Origin: Acidobacteriota bacterium
GTDB lineage: Bacteria; Acidobacteriota; Blastocatellia; Pyrinomonadales; Pyrinomonadaceae
Reading direction: 5' to 3'
Assembly: GCA_003385635.1 (NCBI GenBank)
Contig: QQUY01000001.1
Coordinates: 2,519,001-2,583,000 of the forward strand
DNA: 64,000 bases
The notes under the pieces are model-generated. The model ran no database searches, was not told the origin of the DNA, and saw only the letters and a program-made list of their open reading frames with translations. Within the stretch, counting starts at the first letter, position 1; every line of letters begins with the position of its first letter. The position numbers and the translations under genes were made by a program. Positions 54,101-62,239 of this stretch are shown here, piece after piece.

Positions 54101-54274
54101 TTCATAAGGCATTTGGTAGAGATGCCCCAGAAGATCGAAGACCAGGGTCTCGCCGTCAGGCGATACATCGACACTGATCCAGGTCCCTTCGGAAGCTGTG
54201 TAGCTCAGCCTCGAGGTTTGCGGGAAAACAGGTGCGATCAGGAGCATTAGCAATAAAGCGGCAAATATTTTCAT
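51173..54274 (-). CDS. Exported PD40 beta-propeller/amidohydrolase fusion protein
   Basis: A 1033-residue protein with a signal peptide (1-19). The first about 600 residues hold PD40/TolB-like blades (VSPDGETLVFDLLGHLYQM, FSPDGGKILYTSDDE, LSPDGKHLAYVHRDDTKT). The last about 420 form an amidohydrolase: metal motif MPGMFDAHGHYGSP, a Lys in VVKDYSNH, His in GIEHSMGLEP, and the closing LGSVEPGKYADLVVMTKNPAENIRNS. Such fusions act as exported peptidases or dipeptidases or unknown hydrolases. The substrate is not readable. Confidence 0.86.
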   Translation of the reverse strand: MKIFAALLLMLLIAPVFPQTSRLSYTASEGTWISVDVSPDGETLVFDLLGHLYQMPYEGGAAKRLTSGRSWNMFPRFSPDGGKILYTSDDEVSNDLWTMNAAGGGNVNVSKMKRPVFQGTWSPDGRHIYGTSLNMQVRFPAYQFNFFGTRKEMLPAGGRTPVNHFNEHPSNGLIYYVHHDESLPSSGPRVKTYDRNTGEVKVYIERPGGAGSIRLSPDGKHLAYVHRDDTKTVLVLHELATKKEKVLTEALDYGRFESRGFYGVYPNIAWHPSGNEVVLSYGGKIHAIDVRTKADRDIPFTAPVEREIDKTIRFKVSIPEGETMTRSHRWGQRVGNSVLYEALGDIYLRTGNETTNLTRSGSHETNPVYHAGTGKIYFANWDDRSRGSIARMDADGGNVATLVSSPTQYGSIAVSEDGRQMAFLRGAGSMMRGEKLEDQTDFELILLAQDGSTRKLADVAWSGNRYAKRPPSVKFSPGGSHVFYSVYEDDKLEIRRVNTEGLDGKTLFVFPNATRAVISPDHRWIAFREYHRTYVSPYEYLGKPAEISAADGKGFTKRVDKDQDGDFTEWSADGSTLEWTRGAFFFEKKLSDVLAGNAQLAKTSLSMPFEVATPATTIALKNVRVITMNAGREVLESATILVENDKIKAVGRNIQIPSNAKVFDLKGRTVMPGMFDAHGHYGSPISALNVIEQNLYGLKANLAYGVTTMYDVYGTTQKDFWVSDMLRAGKIEGPRIFSVGDPMFVTKYRTKMHRQIDSLEDALEHVKFNKDHGATVVKDYSNHERDSRKYLAQAARQLGVNIITESFGNPQMNQTQIIDGFTGIEHSMGLEPFYEDVVRLFKASEIGMTPTLVVVYNGPSGQGYFDFTERYWEDEKLLNFFRKDYLLRFRRSEKLWEDDYYWARMAKAMKKLYDEGVLLQMGAHGQMMGLGAHWEMELFTMGGFTPLEAIEIATINGFKHHGLDHILGSVEPGKYADLVVMTKNPAENIRNSRSIEYVLKNGVVYSGGDASRVYPEPKKAEKIYFIEDREVAQ

Positions 54275-54356
54275 TTCAGTTCTTTGGACCTACACAGAAT
54301 CGGTTATTATTGGGCGTCTCGGATTTCGCGAATCGACAAGACCTTACCACACCTTT

Positions 54357-54720
54357 GTTTAGAGCAGCGCTCTGCGCTGTGAAGAAGGGCGCAGCCCTGC
54401 TGAGAATACTTGGTATAGCCGACGGAAAGGCCGAGCCTTTCCGCACATCAATGCGGCAAAGCCGCCGTTGATAAGCGATTTGGATTATCGGAGCGCACGC
54501 GTCCCGCGTGCAATCGGAACCCGGAGCGCCAGCGACGGGCATAAACGGAGCGCACGCGTCCCGCGTGCATTGAGCGAAGCGAATTTATGCGGCCCGCAAA
54601 ACCCGCCGTTTAGAGCCGCGCCTAGCGCTGCGACGACCGGGCACAGCCCGGTCGAAATTTTTCGGGACCGGTGCTGGTAAGCCGGAGGCTTACCGCACAT
54701 CACGGCGGCAAAGCCGCGAT
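54357..54720. mobile_element. Two partial copies of the multi-hairpin element with a gcacgcgtcccgcgtgc unit between
   Basis: A first half-copy at 54357-54470 starts gtttagagcagcgctctgc and ends in gcggcaaagccgc. Between 54489 and 54583 lie two gcacgcgtcccgcgtgc hairpins around a 24-nt-family unit. A second half-copy at 54608-54720 starts gtttagagccgcgcctagc. Both resemble the left part of the full element at 57602-57791 but lack a right terminal repeat. Confidence 0.78.
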
Positions 54721-54723
54721 TCC

Positions 54724-55002
54724 CGGTGGACTGAGGAAACGCGCGCGTTCCGCTTGCTCAGGACTGAGGACTGAGGACTGAGGACTGAAGACTGAAGACT
54801 GAAGACTGAAGGAAGATATTCAAGGAAATTGATACTTGATAGTTGATAATTAGGCGATTTGTAGGGGTGTCCTGGTCTTCGTAGGCGGGAAGTCGAGTGT
54901 TTTCAACAGTATGCGTAAAACTTTCAATTCTCAACTATCAATTTTCAATTTCTCAGTACTCAGTACTCAGTACTCAGTACTCATCTCTCAGCACTTCTTT
55001 TT
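54724..55002. repeat. Heptamer complex forming the leader of the first TPR-kinase gene
   Basis: Seven aggactg/aagactg units lie at 54760-54808. A ttgatagttgata-type segment (54826-54854) pairs, at about 24 of 29 positions, with 54924-54952. From 54924 to 55000 eleven 7-nt units run in one phase: four tcaattt types, four perfect ctcagta, ctcatct, ctcagca and cttcttt. The ATG follows 2 nt later. Confidence 0.92.
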
Positions 55003-57477
55003 ATGGCGCTTGAACCCAACACCTTGATCTCCCATTACAAGATCCTCTCCAAGATCGGCAGAGGCGGGATGGGAGAGGTGTATCTTGCGCAGGACACCAA
55101 GCTGAACCGGAAGGTCGCGATCAAGTTCCTGTCGGACGAGTTCAGCCGCGATTCGGACAAGCTGAACCGATTCATACAGGAAGCCCAGGCTGCGTCTGCG
55201 CTAAACCACCCCAACATAGTCACGATCCACGAGATCGGGGAGTGGGATGACTCACGATACATTGCTCTTGAGTACATCGAAGGCGAGACGCTTTCGATGT
55301 TTCTTAAGAAGAAACTGAGTTTTGAAAAGGCGCTCGACATCGCGACGCAGATCGCTTCCGCTCTCGACGCCGCTCATTCGGCGGGGATCGTACACAGGGA
55401 TATAAAGCCTGACAATGTGATGATCCGCCCGGACGGAGTGGTGAAAATCTTGGACTTCGGCATCGCGAAACTTACGGAGAAGCCCGAACCCGAAGTCGAT
55501 TCCGAGGAAAAGACCGCCGTTCAGGTAAACACGTCGCCGGGGATGATCATCGGGACCGCGAACTACATGTCCCCCGAGCAGGCCAAAGGGAAAGAGATCG
55601 ATTCACGGACCGACATCTTCAGCTTCGGGGTTGTCTTGTATGAAATGATCGCGGGTCATCTTCCATTTTCCGGCGACACTCCGCTCGAGACCATCGGTTC
55701 GATACTCAATAAGGAACCAAAGCCGATCGAAAACACGGATGTTCCCGGCGAACTGGAGAGGATCGTCTCAAAGAGCCTGCGAAAGGACCCGGACGAGCGG
55801 TATCAAACGATGAAAGGCCTTGCCGCCGATCTGAAGGATCTCAAGCGTCAGATGGACTTTCAGGACCAACTCGAAAAGACGGTCCAGCCTGAAAGATCGG
55901 AATCCGCGACCCAGGTATTCGAGGCAACGACGGTTTCAGAAGAAAAACGTAACACAACGTCACAAATACAGAATGACAGCATTTCTATCAAGCGTTCGAG
56001 TCTGGGGAAGATAATCGCCGGTATGGCGGCAGTGCTTGTCCTCTCTGCGATCGGAACGGGCTATTGGTACATTTATGGCGCAGCCGATGAGCGAATCGAC
56101 TCAATTGCCGTGTTGCCGTTCGAAAACAGAGGAGGAGATGCCGATACCGAGTACCTTTCGGACGGCCTCGCTGACTCTTTGATCTACAGGCTTTCGCAAT
56201 TGCCGAATCTGCAAGTCAGTCCGACAAGTTCGGTAATGCGATATAGAGGCGGGGAGACAAATGTCAGCAGGATCGCGAAAGAACTCAATGTGGATGCGGT
56301 GATGTCGGGGCGCCTCGTACAACGCGGTGAAGACCTGTCCATCAGCGTACAGCTGATCGACTCGCGTAACGAAAGATTGATCTGGGCGGAGCAGTATGAC
56401 CGCAAGATGTCTGACCTGATGGCCACGCAAAGAGAGATAGCAACAACTATCGCTCAGAAACTACGGCTGGAGCTTGTCGGCAACGAAGCGAAAGGAATTA
56501 CTAAGAAGTACACTGACAGCAATGAAGCGTATCAGCTGTATATGCGGGGCCGATATTACTTCGCGAAACGAACCAAAAACGACATGCTGAAGAGCATCGA
56601 GTATTTTCAGAACGCTATTGAACTCGATGCCGATTTTGCCCTTGCTTACGCCAGGATCGCCGAGGCCTACAACCAACTTCCCGCGTATCCGTATTTGCCG
56701 CCCAAAGATGCATTCCCCAAGGCAAAGGCCGCTGCCAATCGAGCGTTGGAGATCGATCCGTCGCTTTCGGAGGCACACGTGGCTTTAGCCAATACTTTCG
56801 CGGTCTATGAGTGGAAATGGAAAGAGGCGGAACTCGAATTCAAAAGGGCGATCGAGCTGGACCCAAACAATGCTTCGGCCCATTTTCGATTCGGGCAGGT
56901 CTATCTAAGCCCACTCGGGCGGTACGATGAGGCGATCGCCGAAATGAAACGGGGGCTCGAGCTAGAGCCGCTCGACCTGGCGTTTGCGGCAGTTCTTGTG
57001 GAGGGGTACTTTTTTGCCGGCGAGAATGACCACGCACTGGAACAGGCAAAGAGAGTCACAAAGGTCGAACCAAACTTTGTATTGGGCAAGATCGTACTTT
57101 GCGAGGCGTACCTTGGGAAGGAGATGTACGAAGAAGTAATCTCGACCTGCGGAGGATCGAGCACCGACCTTCGGAACAACCAGCATATGCTTTCGTTCGT
57201 GGCGTATGCCCACGCTAAATTGGGTCGTCGCGACAAGGCCAAGGAGATACTGACCAAATTCAGGGAACTGAGGCGCACGGAGTATGCAGACGCTTTTCAT
57301 ATGGCCGTAATCAATGTCGGCCTTGGGGACAAGGACGAGGCCTTCGCAGACCTCGAGAAAGCCTTTGCAGATCGCTCCTGGTTTCTCCATCAGGTTAAGG
57401 CTACTCCATTGATCGAGCCGTTGCGCGATGATCCGAGATACCGGGACTTATTGGAAAGAATGGGGTTTCCGAAATGA
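55003..57477 (+). CDS. Transmembrane Ser/Thr protein kinase with TolB-like and TPR domains (paralogue 1)
   Basis: An 824-residue Hanks-type kinase. The glycine loop is GRGGMGEVYLA at 19-29, with Lys41, HRD at 131-133, DFG at 151-153 and GTANYMSPEQ near 184-193. A TM helix lies at about 335-358. The outer part has a TolB-N/FlgO-like domain at about 366-490 (DSIAVLPFENRGGDADTEYLSDGLADSLI). TPR repeats follow at about 505-800 (SNEAYQLYMRGRYYFAKR, ASAHFRFGQVYLSPLGRYDEAIAEM). The architecture suggests stimulus binding outside and phosphorylation inside. The leader is a heptamer array without a Shine-Dalgarno sequence. Confidence 0.93.
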   Translation: MALEPNTLISHYKILSKIGRGGMGEVYLAQDTKLNRKVAIKFLSDEFSRDSDKLNRFIQEAQAASALNHPNIVTIHEIGEWDDSRYIALEYIEGETLSMFLKKKLSFEKALDIATQIASALDAAHSAGIVHRDIKPDNVMIRPDGVVKILDFGIAKLTEKPEPEVDSEEKTAVQVNTSPGMIIGTANYMSPEQAKGKEIDSRTDIFSFGVVLYEMIAGHLPFSGDTPLETIGSILNKEPKPIENTDVPGELERIVSKSLRKDPDERYQTMKGLAADLKDLKRQMDFQDQLEKTVQPERSESATQVFEATTVSEEKRNTTSQIQNDSISIKRSSLGKIIAGMAAVLVLSAIGTGYWYIYGAADERIDSIAVLPFENRGGDADTEYLSDGLADSLIYRLSQLPNLQVSPTSSVMRYRGGETNVSRIAKELNVDAVMSGRLVQRGEDLSISVQLIDSRNERLIWAEQYDRKMSDLMATQREIATTIAQKLRLELVGNEAKGITKKYTDSNEAYQLYMRGRYYFAKRTKNDMLKSIEYFQNAIELDADFALAYARIAEAYNQLPAYPYLPPKDAFPKAKAAANRALEIDPSLSEAHVALANTFAVYEWKWKEAELEFKRAIELDPNNASAHFRFGQVYLSPLGRYDEAIAEMKRGLELEPLDLAFAAVLVEGYFFAGENDHALEQAKRVTKVEPNFVLGKIVLCEAYLGKEMYEEVISTCGGSSTDLRNNQHMLSFVAYAHAKLGRRDKAKEILTKFRELRRTEYADAFHMAVINVGLGDKDEAFADLEKAFADRSWFLHQVKATPLIEPLRDDPRYRDLLERMGFPK

Positions 57478-57485
57478 GGTCTGTC

Positions 57486-57600
57486 TGAGCGTACGCATCC
57501 CGCGCGCAATCGGATTCCAGCACCAGCGAAGGTGATAATCGGAACGCACGCGTCCCGCGTGCATCGAGCGAAGCGAAATGGAGCAGGACTCGATACCCGC
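57486..57600. repeat. gcacgcgtcccgcgtgc hairpin units downstream of the first TPR-kinase gene
   Basis: A degenerate unit (gcgtacgcatcccgcgcgc) starts near 57489. A full gcacgcgtcccgcgtgc hairpin lies at 57545-57561, each with flanking pieces of the 24-nt family. The segment leads directly into the 190-nt element that starts at 57602. Confidence 0.75.
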
Positions 57601-57601
57601 T

Positions 57602-57791
57602 GTTTAGAGCAGCGCTTCGCGCTGCGGCGACCGGGCTAAGCCCGGTCGGTATAGTGTGGAGCGCGGCGCCGGTAAGCCATAGGCTTACCGCGCATCAGAG
57701 CGGCAAAGCCGCGTCAGAGGCAGAATAGAGGCAGTTACAGATATCAGGCGGACGATGTCCGCCCTCGGCAGCGCAGAACGCTGCTCTAAAC
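57602..57791. mobile_element. 190-nt multi-hairpin element with perfect 13-nt terminal inverted repeats (full copy)
   Basis: The ends are gtttagagcagcg (57602-57614) and cgctgctctaaac (57779-57791). Inside, in order, are the hairpins gcagcgcttcgcgctgc, ccgggctaagcccgg, ggtaagccataggcttacc, gcggcaaagccgc and ggcggacgatgtccgcc. No open frame. Related partial copies are at 54357-54720 and 61909-62146. This is the only copy with both ends. Confidence 0.85.
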
Positions 57792-57794
57792 GAT

Positions 57795-57974
57795 AGGAGT
57801 TGAGGAAGTTGGAAATTGATAGTTAATAGTTGGATGATCTGATTTCGCTGGTAGGACTCGACCTTTTGGCTCGTGGCGATTTGTTCCAAGGGCCAGATCT
57901 CCGACTCTCAATTCTCCATTTTCAATCGTCAATTTTCTCAGTCCTCAGTCCTTTTGTCTCAGTCCTAGATAGCT
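57795..57974. repeat. Heptamer leader of the second TPR-kinase gene
   Basis: After a ttgatagttaatagttgg segment (57816-57833), ten 7-nt units run in phase from 57905 to 57974: ctctcaa, ttctcca, ttttcaa, tcgtcaa, ttttctc, agtcctc, agtcctt, ttgtctc, agtccta and gatagct. The last unit abuts the ATG. No Shine-Dalgarno sequence. Confidence 0.88.
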
Positions 57975-60473
57975 ATGGCGCTTGAACCCAACACCTTGAT
58001 CTCCCACTACAAGATTCTTTCCGAGATCGGGAAGGGCGGGATGGGAGAGGTGTATCTTGCCGAGGACACCGAGCTCGACCGGAAGGCGGCGATCAAATTC
58101 CTTTCTGAGGAGTTCAGCAAGGACGAGGAGAAGATCAACCGGTTCGTACAGGAGGCGAAGGCGGCGTCCGCCCTTAATCACCCGAACATCCTCACCGTGT
58201 ACGAGATAGGGACGTGGGAAGATACCCGCTACATTGCCACCGAGTACATCGAGGGAATGACGCTCCGCTCCGTTCTCAAGAACAAGGAATCGGTTCCGCT
58301 GAATCGGGTATTGAAAACGGCGATTCAGGTCGCAGAGGCGCTTTCGGCCGCCCACAAGGCGGGGATCGTCCACCGGGACATCAAACCCGAGAACATAATG
58401 ATCCGCGAGGACGGGTATGTGAAGGTGCTCGACTTCGGCCTAGCGAAGCTTGTCGAGAGGCGAAACAAAGAACCGGATATCTCGCTCGAGGGCGAGACCA
58501 AAGCGCTTGTAAAGACGAACCCGGGCGTCGTGATGGGGACGGTCACTTACATGTCCCCGGAGCAGGCGCAGGGCAAGGAAACCGACCAAAGGACCGACAT
58601 ATGGAGTCTCGGGGTGGTCCTGTACGAAATGCTGTCTGGCAAGGCCCCGTTCGAGGGGAAAACCACGAACCACTCCATTGTCTCCATTCTGGAATCCGAG
58701 CCCAAGGATCTCGAGAACGTACCGAATGCCCTGCAACGGATAGTTCGGAAGGCGCTGACCAAGGATCCCGAGATGCGGTACCAGACCGCCAAGGACTTCC
58801 TGATAGATCTCAAGAATCTCAGGCGCGAACTCGATCTGCAGGGTGAGCTCGAAAGATCCGTCATACCGAACACCGAAAGTGTGAGTGAGGGCGGTGAGAC
58901 ATTCGCGAATCCGCGAGGTTCCGGGATCGAAACTTCCACCGGTTCGGGCGTGCATTCCACGCAGAACCTCACATCAACCTCGAGCCTCGAGTACGCCGTC
59001 ATGCAAGCCAAGAGCCATAAGTTCGTGACGGCCCTGATACTCGTGCTTGTTGCCGGTGCGATCGGCGCGGCTGCCTACTTCGCGGTTTACCGGGGCCCGG
59101 ACATCGAAACGATCGATTCGATCGCCGTGATGCCATTTTCCGGGATCGAGGAAGGGTCAGAAACCCAATATCTATCTGACGGGCTCACAGAAAGCATCAT
59201 CTTTAACCTGTCGAGGATACCGCAGTTGAAGGTGCTCCCGGCCAGCACGGTATTCAGTTACAGGGGCAAAGAGTTCTCGGCAGATTCAGTCGCTGAGGAT
59301 CTAGGCGTCCGTGCCGTCCTGATAAGCCGGGTAACCCAGCGAGGGGAGGACATTCAGATCAGCACGGAGCTTGTCGACACTGCCCAAAACAAGGTTATCT
59401 GGGGGCAGCGATACGAGAGAAAACTAACTGACGTGCTGACGATCCAGAAAGAGATCTCGAGGGAGATATCTGAAAACCTGAGCCTGCGGTTAACTGGAGA
59501 AGATGAGGTAAGCCTGGCCAAGGAGTACACTTCGAATCCCGAGGCGTATCAGGAATACTTGAAAGGAAAGTATCAGTTCGAGAAGCGCTCGCCGGAGGCT
59601 ATCCAGAAATCTATTGACCATTTCCAGAAGGCGGTCGACCTAGATCCGAATTATGCGAAAGCCTGGAGCGGCCTCGCCAATTCTCATCTTGTGCTTCCGC
59701 AGTACGCGGACACCGATCAGACCGAGACACTGGACAAGGCCAGGACTTTGGCCGCGAAAGCGATCGAACTCGACAGCAGTCTAGCGGATGCACGCGCGTC
59801 GCTCGCATTGATCCTGATGGTCGACAGACAGTTTTCGGAGGCCGAGACCGAATATAGGAAAGCGATCGAACTGGAACCCAGGTATGCCACTGCCCATCAT
59901 TGGTATGCGCTCTATCTTTCATTTGCGGGCCGAAATGATGAGGCTGTGCAGGAGATGAAGCTAGCTCACGAGCTGGAGCCTCTCTCGCTCGTGATAAACC
60001 GCAATTACGCGAACACGCTTTATTTCGCAGGCAGATACAAGGAAGCTGAAGAGCAGGCCCGCAAAACCGCCGAGATGGATGCGGGATTTTCTGAGGCCGC
60101 TTTTGTCCTCGGTCTTTCGCTCGCAATGCAGGAGAAGTTTTCGGAGGCCATTGACGTGATGGAGAAAGCGAAGGCGGATGGCGACAAACAGATTGAAGTG
60201 TACCTTGGAATGGTTCACGGCCTCGCGGGAAGCGAAGCGCAGGCGCGTCGATCGGCGGAAGCAGTTTTGAGCGGTGACCGGATCAATGAGGCGCGGCTTG
60301 CGATGCTGTATGCGGCAATCGGAGAGAATTCGCGGGCTCTCGACCTTTTGGACACTGCCTTCGAGAAGAAATCCATCCACCTTTTGTTTGCCACGGCCGA
60401 TCCGATCTTGAACAAACTGAAAAACGAACCTCGATACCAGGCTCTGCTCGAACGCATCGGGTATCCGGAATAA
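57975..60473 (+). CDS. Transmembrane Ser/Thr protein kinase with TolB-like and TPR domains (paralogue 2)
   Basis: An 832-residue paralogue of the gene at 55003. The first ten residues are identical and the kinase domain is closely similar (GKGGMGEVYLAEDT at 19-32, HRD at 133-135, DFG at 153-155, MGTVTYMSPEQ). A Gly/Ser/Thr-rich linker (about 295-335) leads to a TM helix at about 342-366. The TolB-like domain (DSIAVMPFSGIEEGSETQYLSDGLTESII) and TPR units (YQEYLKGKYQFEKR, AKAWSGLANSHLV) follow. It most likely arose by tandem duplication, together with its repeat leader. Confidence 0.93.
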   Translation: MALEPNTLISHYKILSEIGKGGMGEVYLAEDTELDRKAAIKFLSEEFSKDEEKINRFVQEAKAASALNHPNILTVYEIGTWEDTRYIATEYIEGMTLRSVLKNKESVPLNRVLKTAIQVAEALSAAHKAGIVHRDIKPENIMIREDGYVKVLDFGLAKLVERRNKEPDISLEGETKALVKTNPGVVMGTVTYMSPEQAQGKETDQRTDIWSLGVVLYEMLSGKAPFEGKTTNHSIVSILESEPKDLENVPNALQRIVRKALTKDPEMRYQTAKDFLIDLKNLRRELDLQGELERSVIPNTESVSEGGETFANPRGSGIETSTGSGVHSTQNLTSTSSLEYAVMQAKSHKFVTALILVLVAGAIGAAAYFAVYRGPDIETIDSIAVMPFSGIEEGSETQYLSDGLTESIIFNLSRIPQLKVLPASTVFSYRGKEFSADSVAEDLGVRAVLISRVTQRGEDIQISTELVDTAQNKVIWGQRYERKLTDVLTIQKEISREISENLSLRLTGEDEVSLAKEYTSNPEAYQEYLKGKYQFEKRSPEAIQKSIDHFQKAVDLDPNYAKAWSGLANSHLVLPQYADTDQTETLDKARTLAAKAIELDSSLADARASLALILMVDRQFSEAETEYRKAIELEPRYATAHHWYALYLSFAGRNDEAVQEMKLAHELEPLSLVINRNYANTLYFAGRYKEAEEQARKTAEMDAGFSEAAFVLGLSLAMQEKFSEAIDVMEKAKADGDKQIEVYLGMVHGLAGSEAQARRSAEAVLSGDRINEARLAMLYAAIGENSRALDLLDTAFEKKSIHLLFATADPILNKLKNEPRYQALLERIGYPE

Positions 60474-60657
60474 TAGGCGCAGGTTTGAAAGCGACGGGCA
60501 AAAACCTTCTCCACATCGGCAGTCCCTTTTTATGTGCAGACTGGATCTCGAGTTTGCAATGTCCTGTAAACTTCGGCCTGTCGGCAGACGAGTTAGAGTC
60601 ACTTTGCCGCAAGAACCCTAACTTGCGTCTCAGCGTTTCATCAGCTACCAAAAACCT

Positions 60658-61875
60658 ATGCGAATAAAACCTATCGTCCTTGTCACGACACTTTATTTGT
60701 TCTGTTTTCCGTTCTTCGTCTACCCGTCTATTCCGTCCGATCCCTTAAGAACGCATCAGGAGTCGGACTCCGTCTGCCGCCCTGACGGGTTTCCCGCTCT
60801 TTCGTATGCCGAGTCACAGGTATTCCCCAAGGACGGCGGCCTTAGACATCCGGAAGATGGAAGGGCTCTTCCTGACGGCCGGATCGTCGTCGGCGATGAG
60901 GAATTCGGGCTCCGGATCATCGAGAAGGACGGTAGCAGCCGCGGATTCGGTAAATTCAAAGAAGCGGGCTGGATCCACGATCCGCCGCAGGTGACTGCAG
61001 GACCGAACGGAATCTTTCTGGAGAAGGACGGCCGTCATCTTCTCCTGGCCGATGTCTATTTAGGAAAGATCTATCGGATCGACACCAGAACAGAGGAAGT
61101 GAGAATGATCTACTCCCATCCGTTCGGCATAAACAGCCTAATACGCGACAGCAAGGGGACGATCTGGTTTACGCAGTCCGCGAAGAACCCGAAGGAAAGA
61201 GGATTTCAGGACCTGTTCGCTGCCGTAGATCGGCCCTTTGTCTCCGGCGCCGTCTTCTATTTGAAGGGATCCGGATACGATGTTGAGTCCAAGGCGGTCG
61301 AGGCGGCCTCAAATATTTATTTTGCGAACGGTATCGCGCTCGATCGGGATGAGAAGATCCTCTATGTCGCTGAAACCATGATGGGACGCGTTCTTCGGTT
61401 TGATATAGACGTTTCGAAGCAGACTTTGAAAGGTCGTGAGACCTATCACCACGTAATCACGCCAGATAATCTCGCGTTCGACAAGGCGGGAAATCTATGG
61501 GTCGCTTCGCCGGTCAGCAACAGGATCTATGCGATAGACAGTAAATGCGGAAGCCTTCATACAGTTTTCTCGGCTCCATCTGAAAGCAATGCTGAAGCAC
61601 ACGACAGGTGGATCGAACACAGTAACCTCGGTAAGCCCCTGCTGGCGATCTTCAATCCCGAGCTGTGGAAGCCGCTTCCCGGCGGACTCACAGGAATGTT
61701 CTGGTCGCAGGACCACAAGACTCTGTATGTTACGGGTCTTGGAAACGCGATCTTGAAGGTAGAGACCGGAGCGCAAGCGACGGACAACAACGTGGCGCAC
61801 ACGTCCCGCGTGCAATCGGAACCCGGAGCGCGAGCGACGGGCATAAACGAAACGCACGCGTCCCGCGTGCATTGA
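60658..61875 (+). CDS. Exported SMP-30/gluconolactonase-like beta-propeller protein with a repeat-encoded tail
   Basis: A 405-residue protein with a signal segment (about 5-25, VLVTTLYLFCFPFFVYPS). The body to about residue 367 is a six-bladed propeller of the SMP-30/strictosidine-synthase-like group (FANGIALDRDEKILYVAETMMGRVLRFDI, ITPDNLAFDKAGNLWVASP). Such enzymes hydrolyse lactones or related esters at a Ca site. The last about 37 residues, from GAQATDNN to ASRVH, are encoded entirely by the 24-nt and gcacgcg repeat families and carry the stop codon. They are not part of the fold. Confidence 0.8.
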   Translation: MRIKPIVLVTTLYLFCFPFFVYPSIPSDPLRTHQESDSVCRPDGFPALSYAESQVFPKDGGLRHPEDGRALPDGRIVVGDEEFGLRIIEKDGSSRGFGKFKEAGWIHDPPQVTAGPNGIFLEKDGRHLLLADVYLGKIYRIDTRTEEVRMIYSHPFGINSLIRDSKGTIWFTQSAKNPKERGFQDLFAAVDRPFVSGAVFYLKGSGYDVESKAVEAASNIYFANGIALDRDEKILYVAETMMGRVLRFDIDVSKQTLKGRETYHHVITPDNLAFDKAGNLWVASPVSNRIYAIDSKCGSLHTVFSAPSESNAEAHDRWIEHSNLGKPLLAIFNPELWKPLPGGLTGMFWSQDHKTLYVTGLGNAILKVETGAQATDNNVAHTSRVQSEPGARATGINETHASRVH

Positions 61876-62146
61876 GCGAAGCGAATAGATGCGGCGCGCA
61901 AAAACCGCCGTTTAGAGCAGCGCTTAGCGCTGCAAGAGTCGTGCGAAGCACGGCTGAATATACGACTACTCGTTGCTTCGTCTAGAGCAGCGCTTCGCGC
62001 TGCGGCGACCGGGCAAAGCCCGGTCGGAATAGCGTGGAGCCCGACGCCGGTAAGCCATAGGCTTACCGCACATCAGAGCGGCAAAGCCGCGTCAGTGGCA
62101 GAATAGAGGTAGCTACAGATATCAGGCGGACGATGTCCACCCTCAT
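61766..62146. mobile_element. Repeat cluster: 24-nt family, gcacgcg hairpins, partial multi-hairpin elements
   Basis: The cluster starts inside the SMP-30-like gene with 24-nt-family units and two gtcccgcgtgc hairpins (to 61872). A gtttagagcagcgcttagc unit follows at 61909. A second multi-hairpin copy starts tctagagcagcgcttcgcg at 61981 and runs to the ggcggacgatgtccacc stem near 62127-62143. It has no right terminal repeat. No gene in 61876-62239. Confidence 0.8.
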
Positions 62147-62239
62147 TCGCAATGTAGCCGTGCTTAAAAGGCTTTGCGGAGATTTTCGGTTGCCAAGAAA
62201 GGGCAGAAGGTCCTCTCGGGGAGCGATTAAGGTGATTTG

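Noticed and set aside
58214..58846. 210-codon open frame overlapping the second TPR-kinase gene
   Set aside because: It is a frame-shifted shadow of the kinase domain, with Gly/Arg-rich sequence typical of out-of-frame GC-rich DNA.
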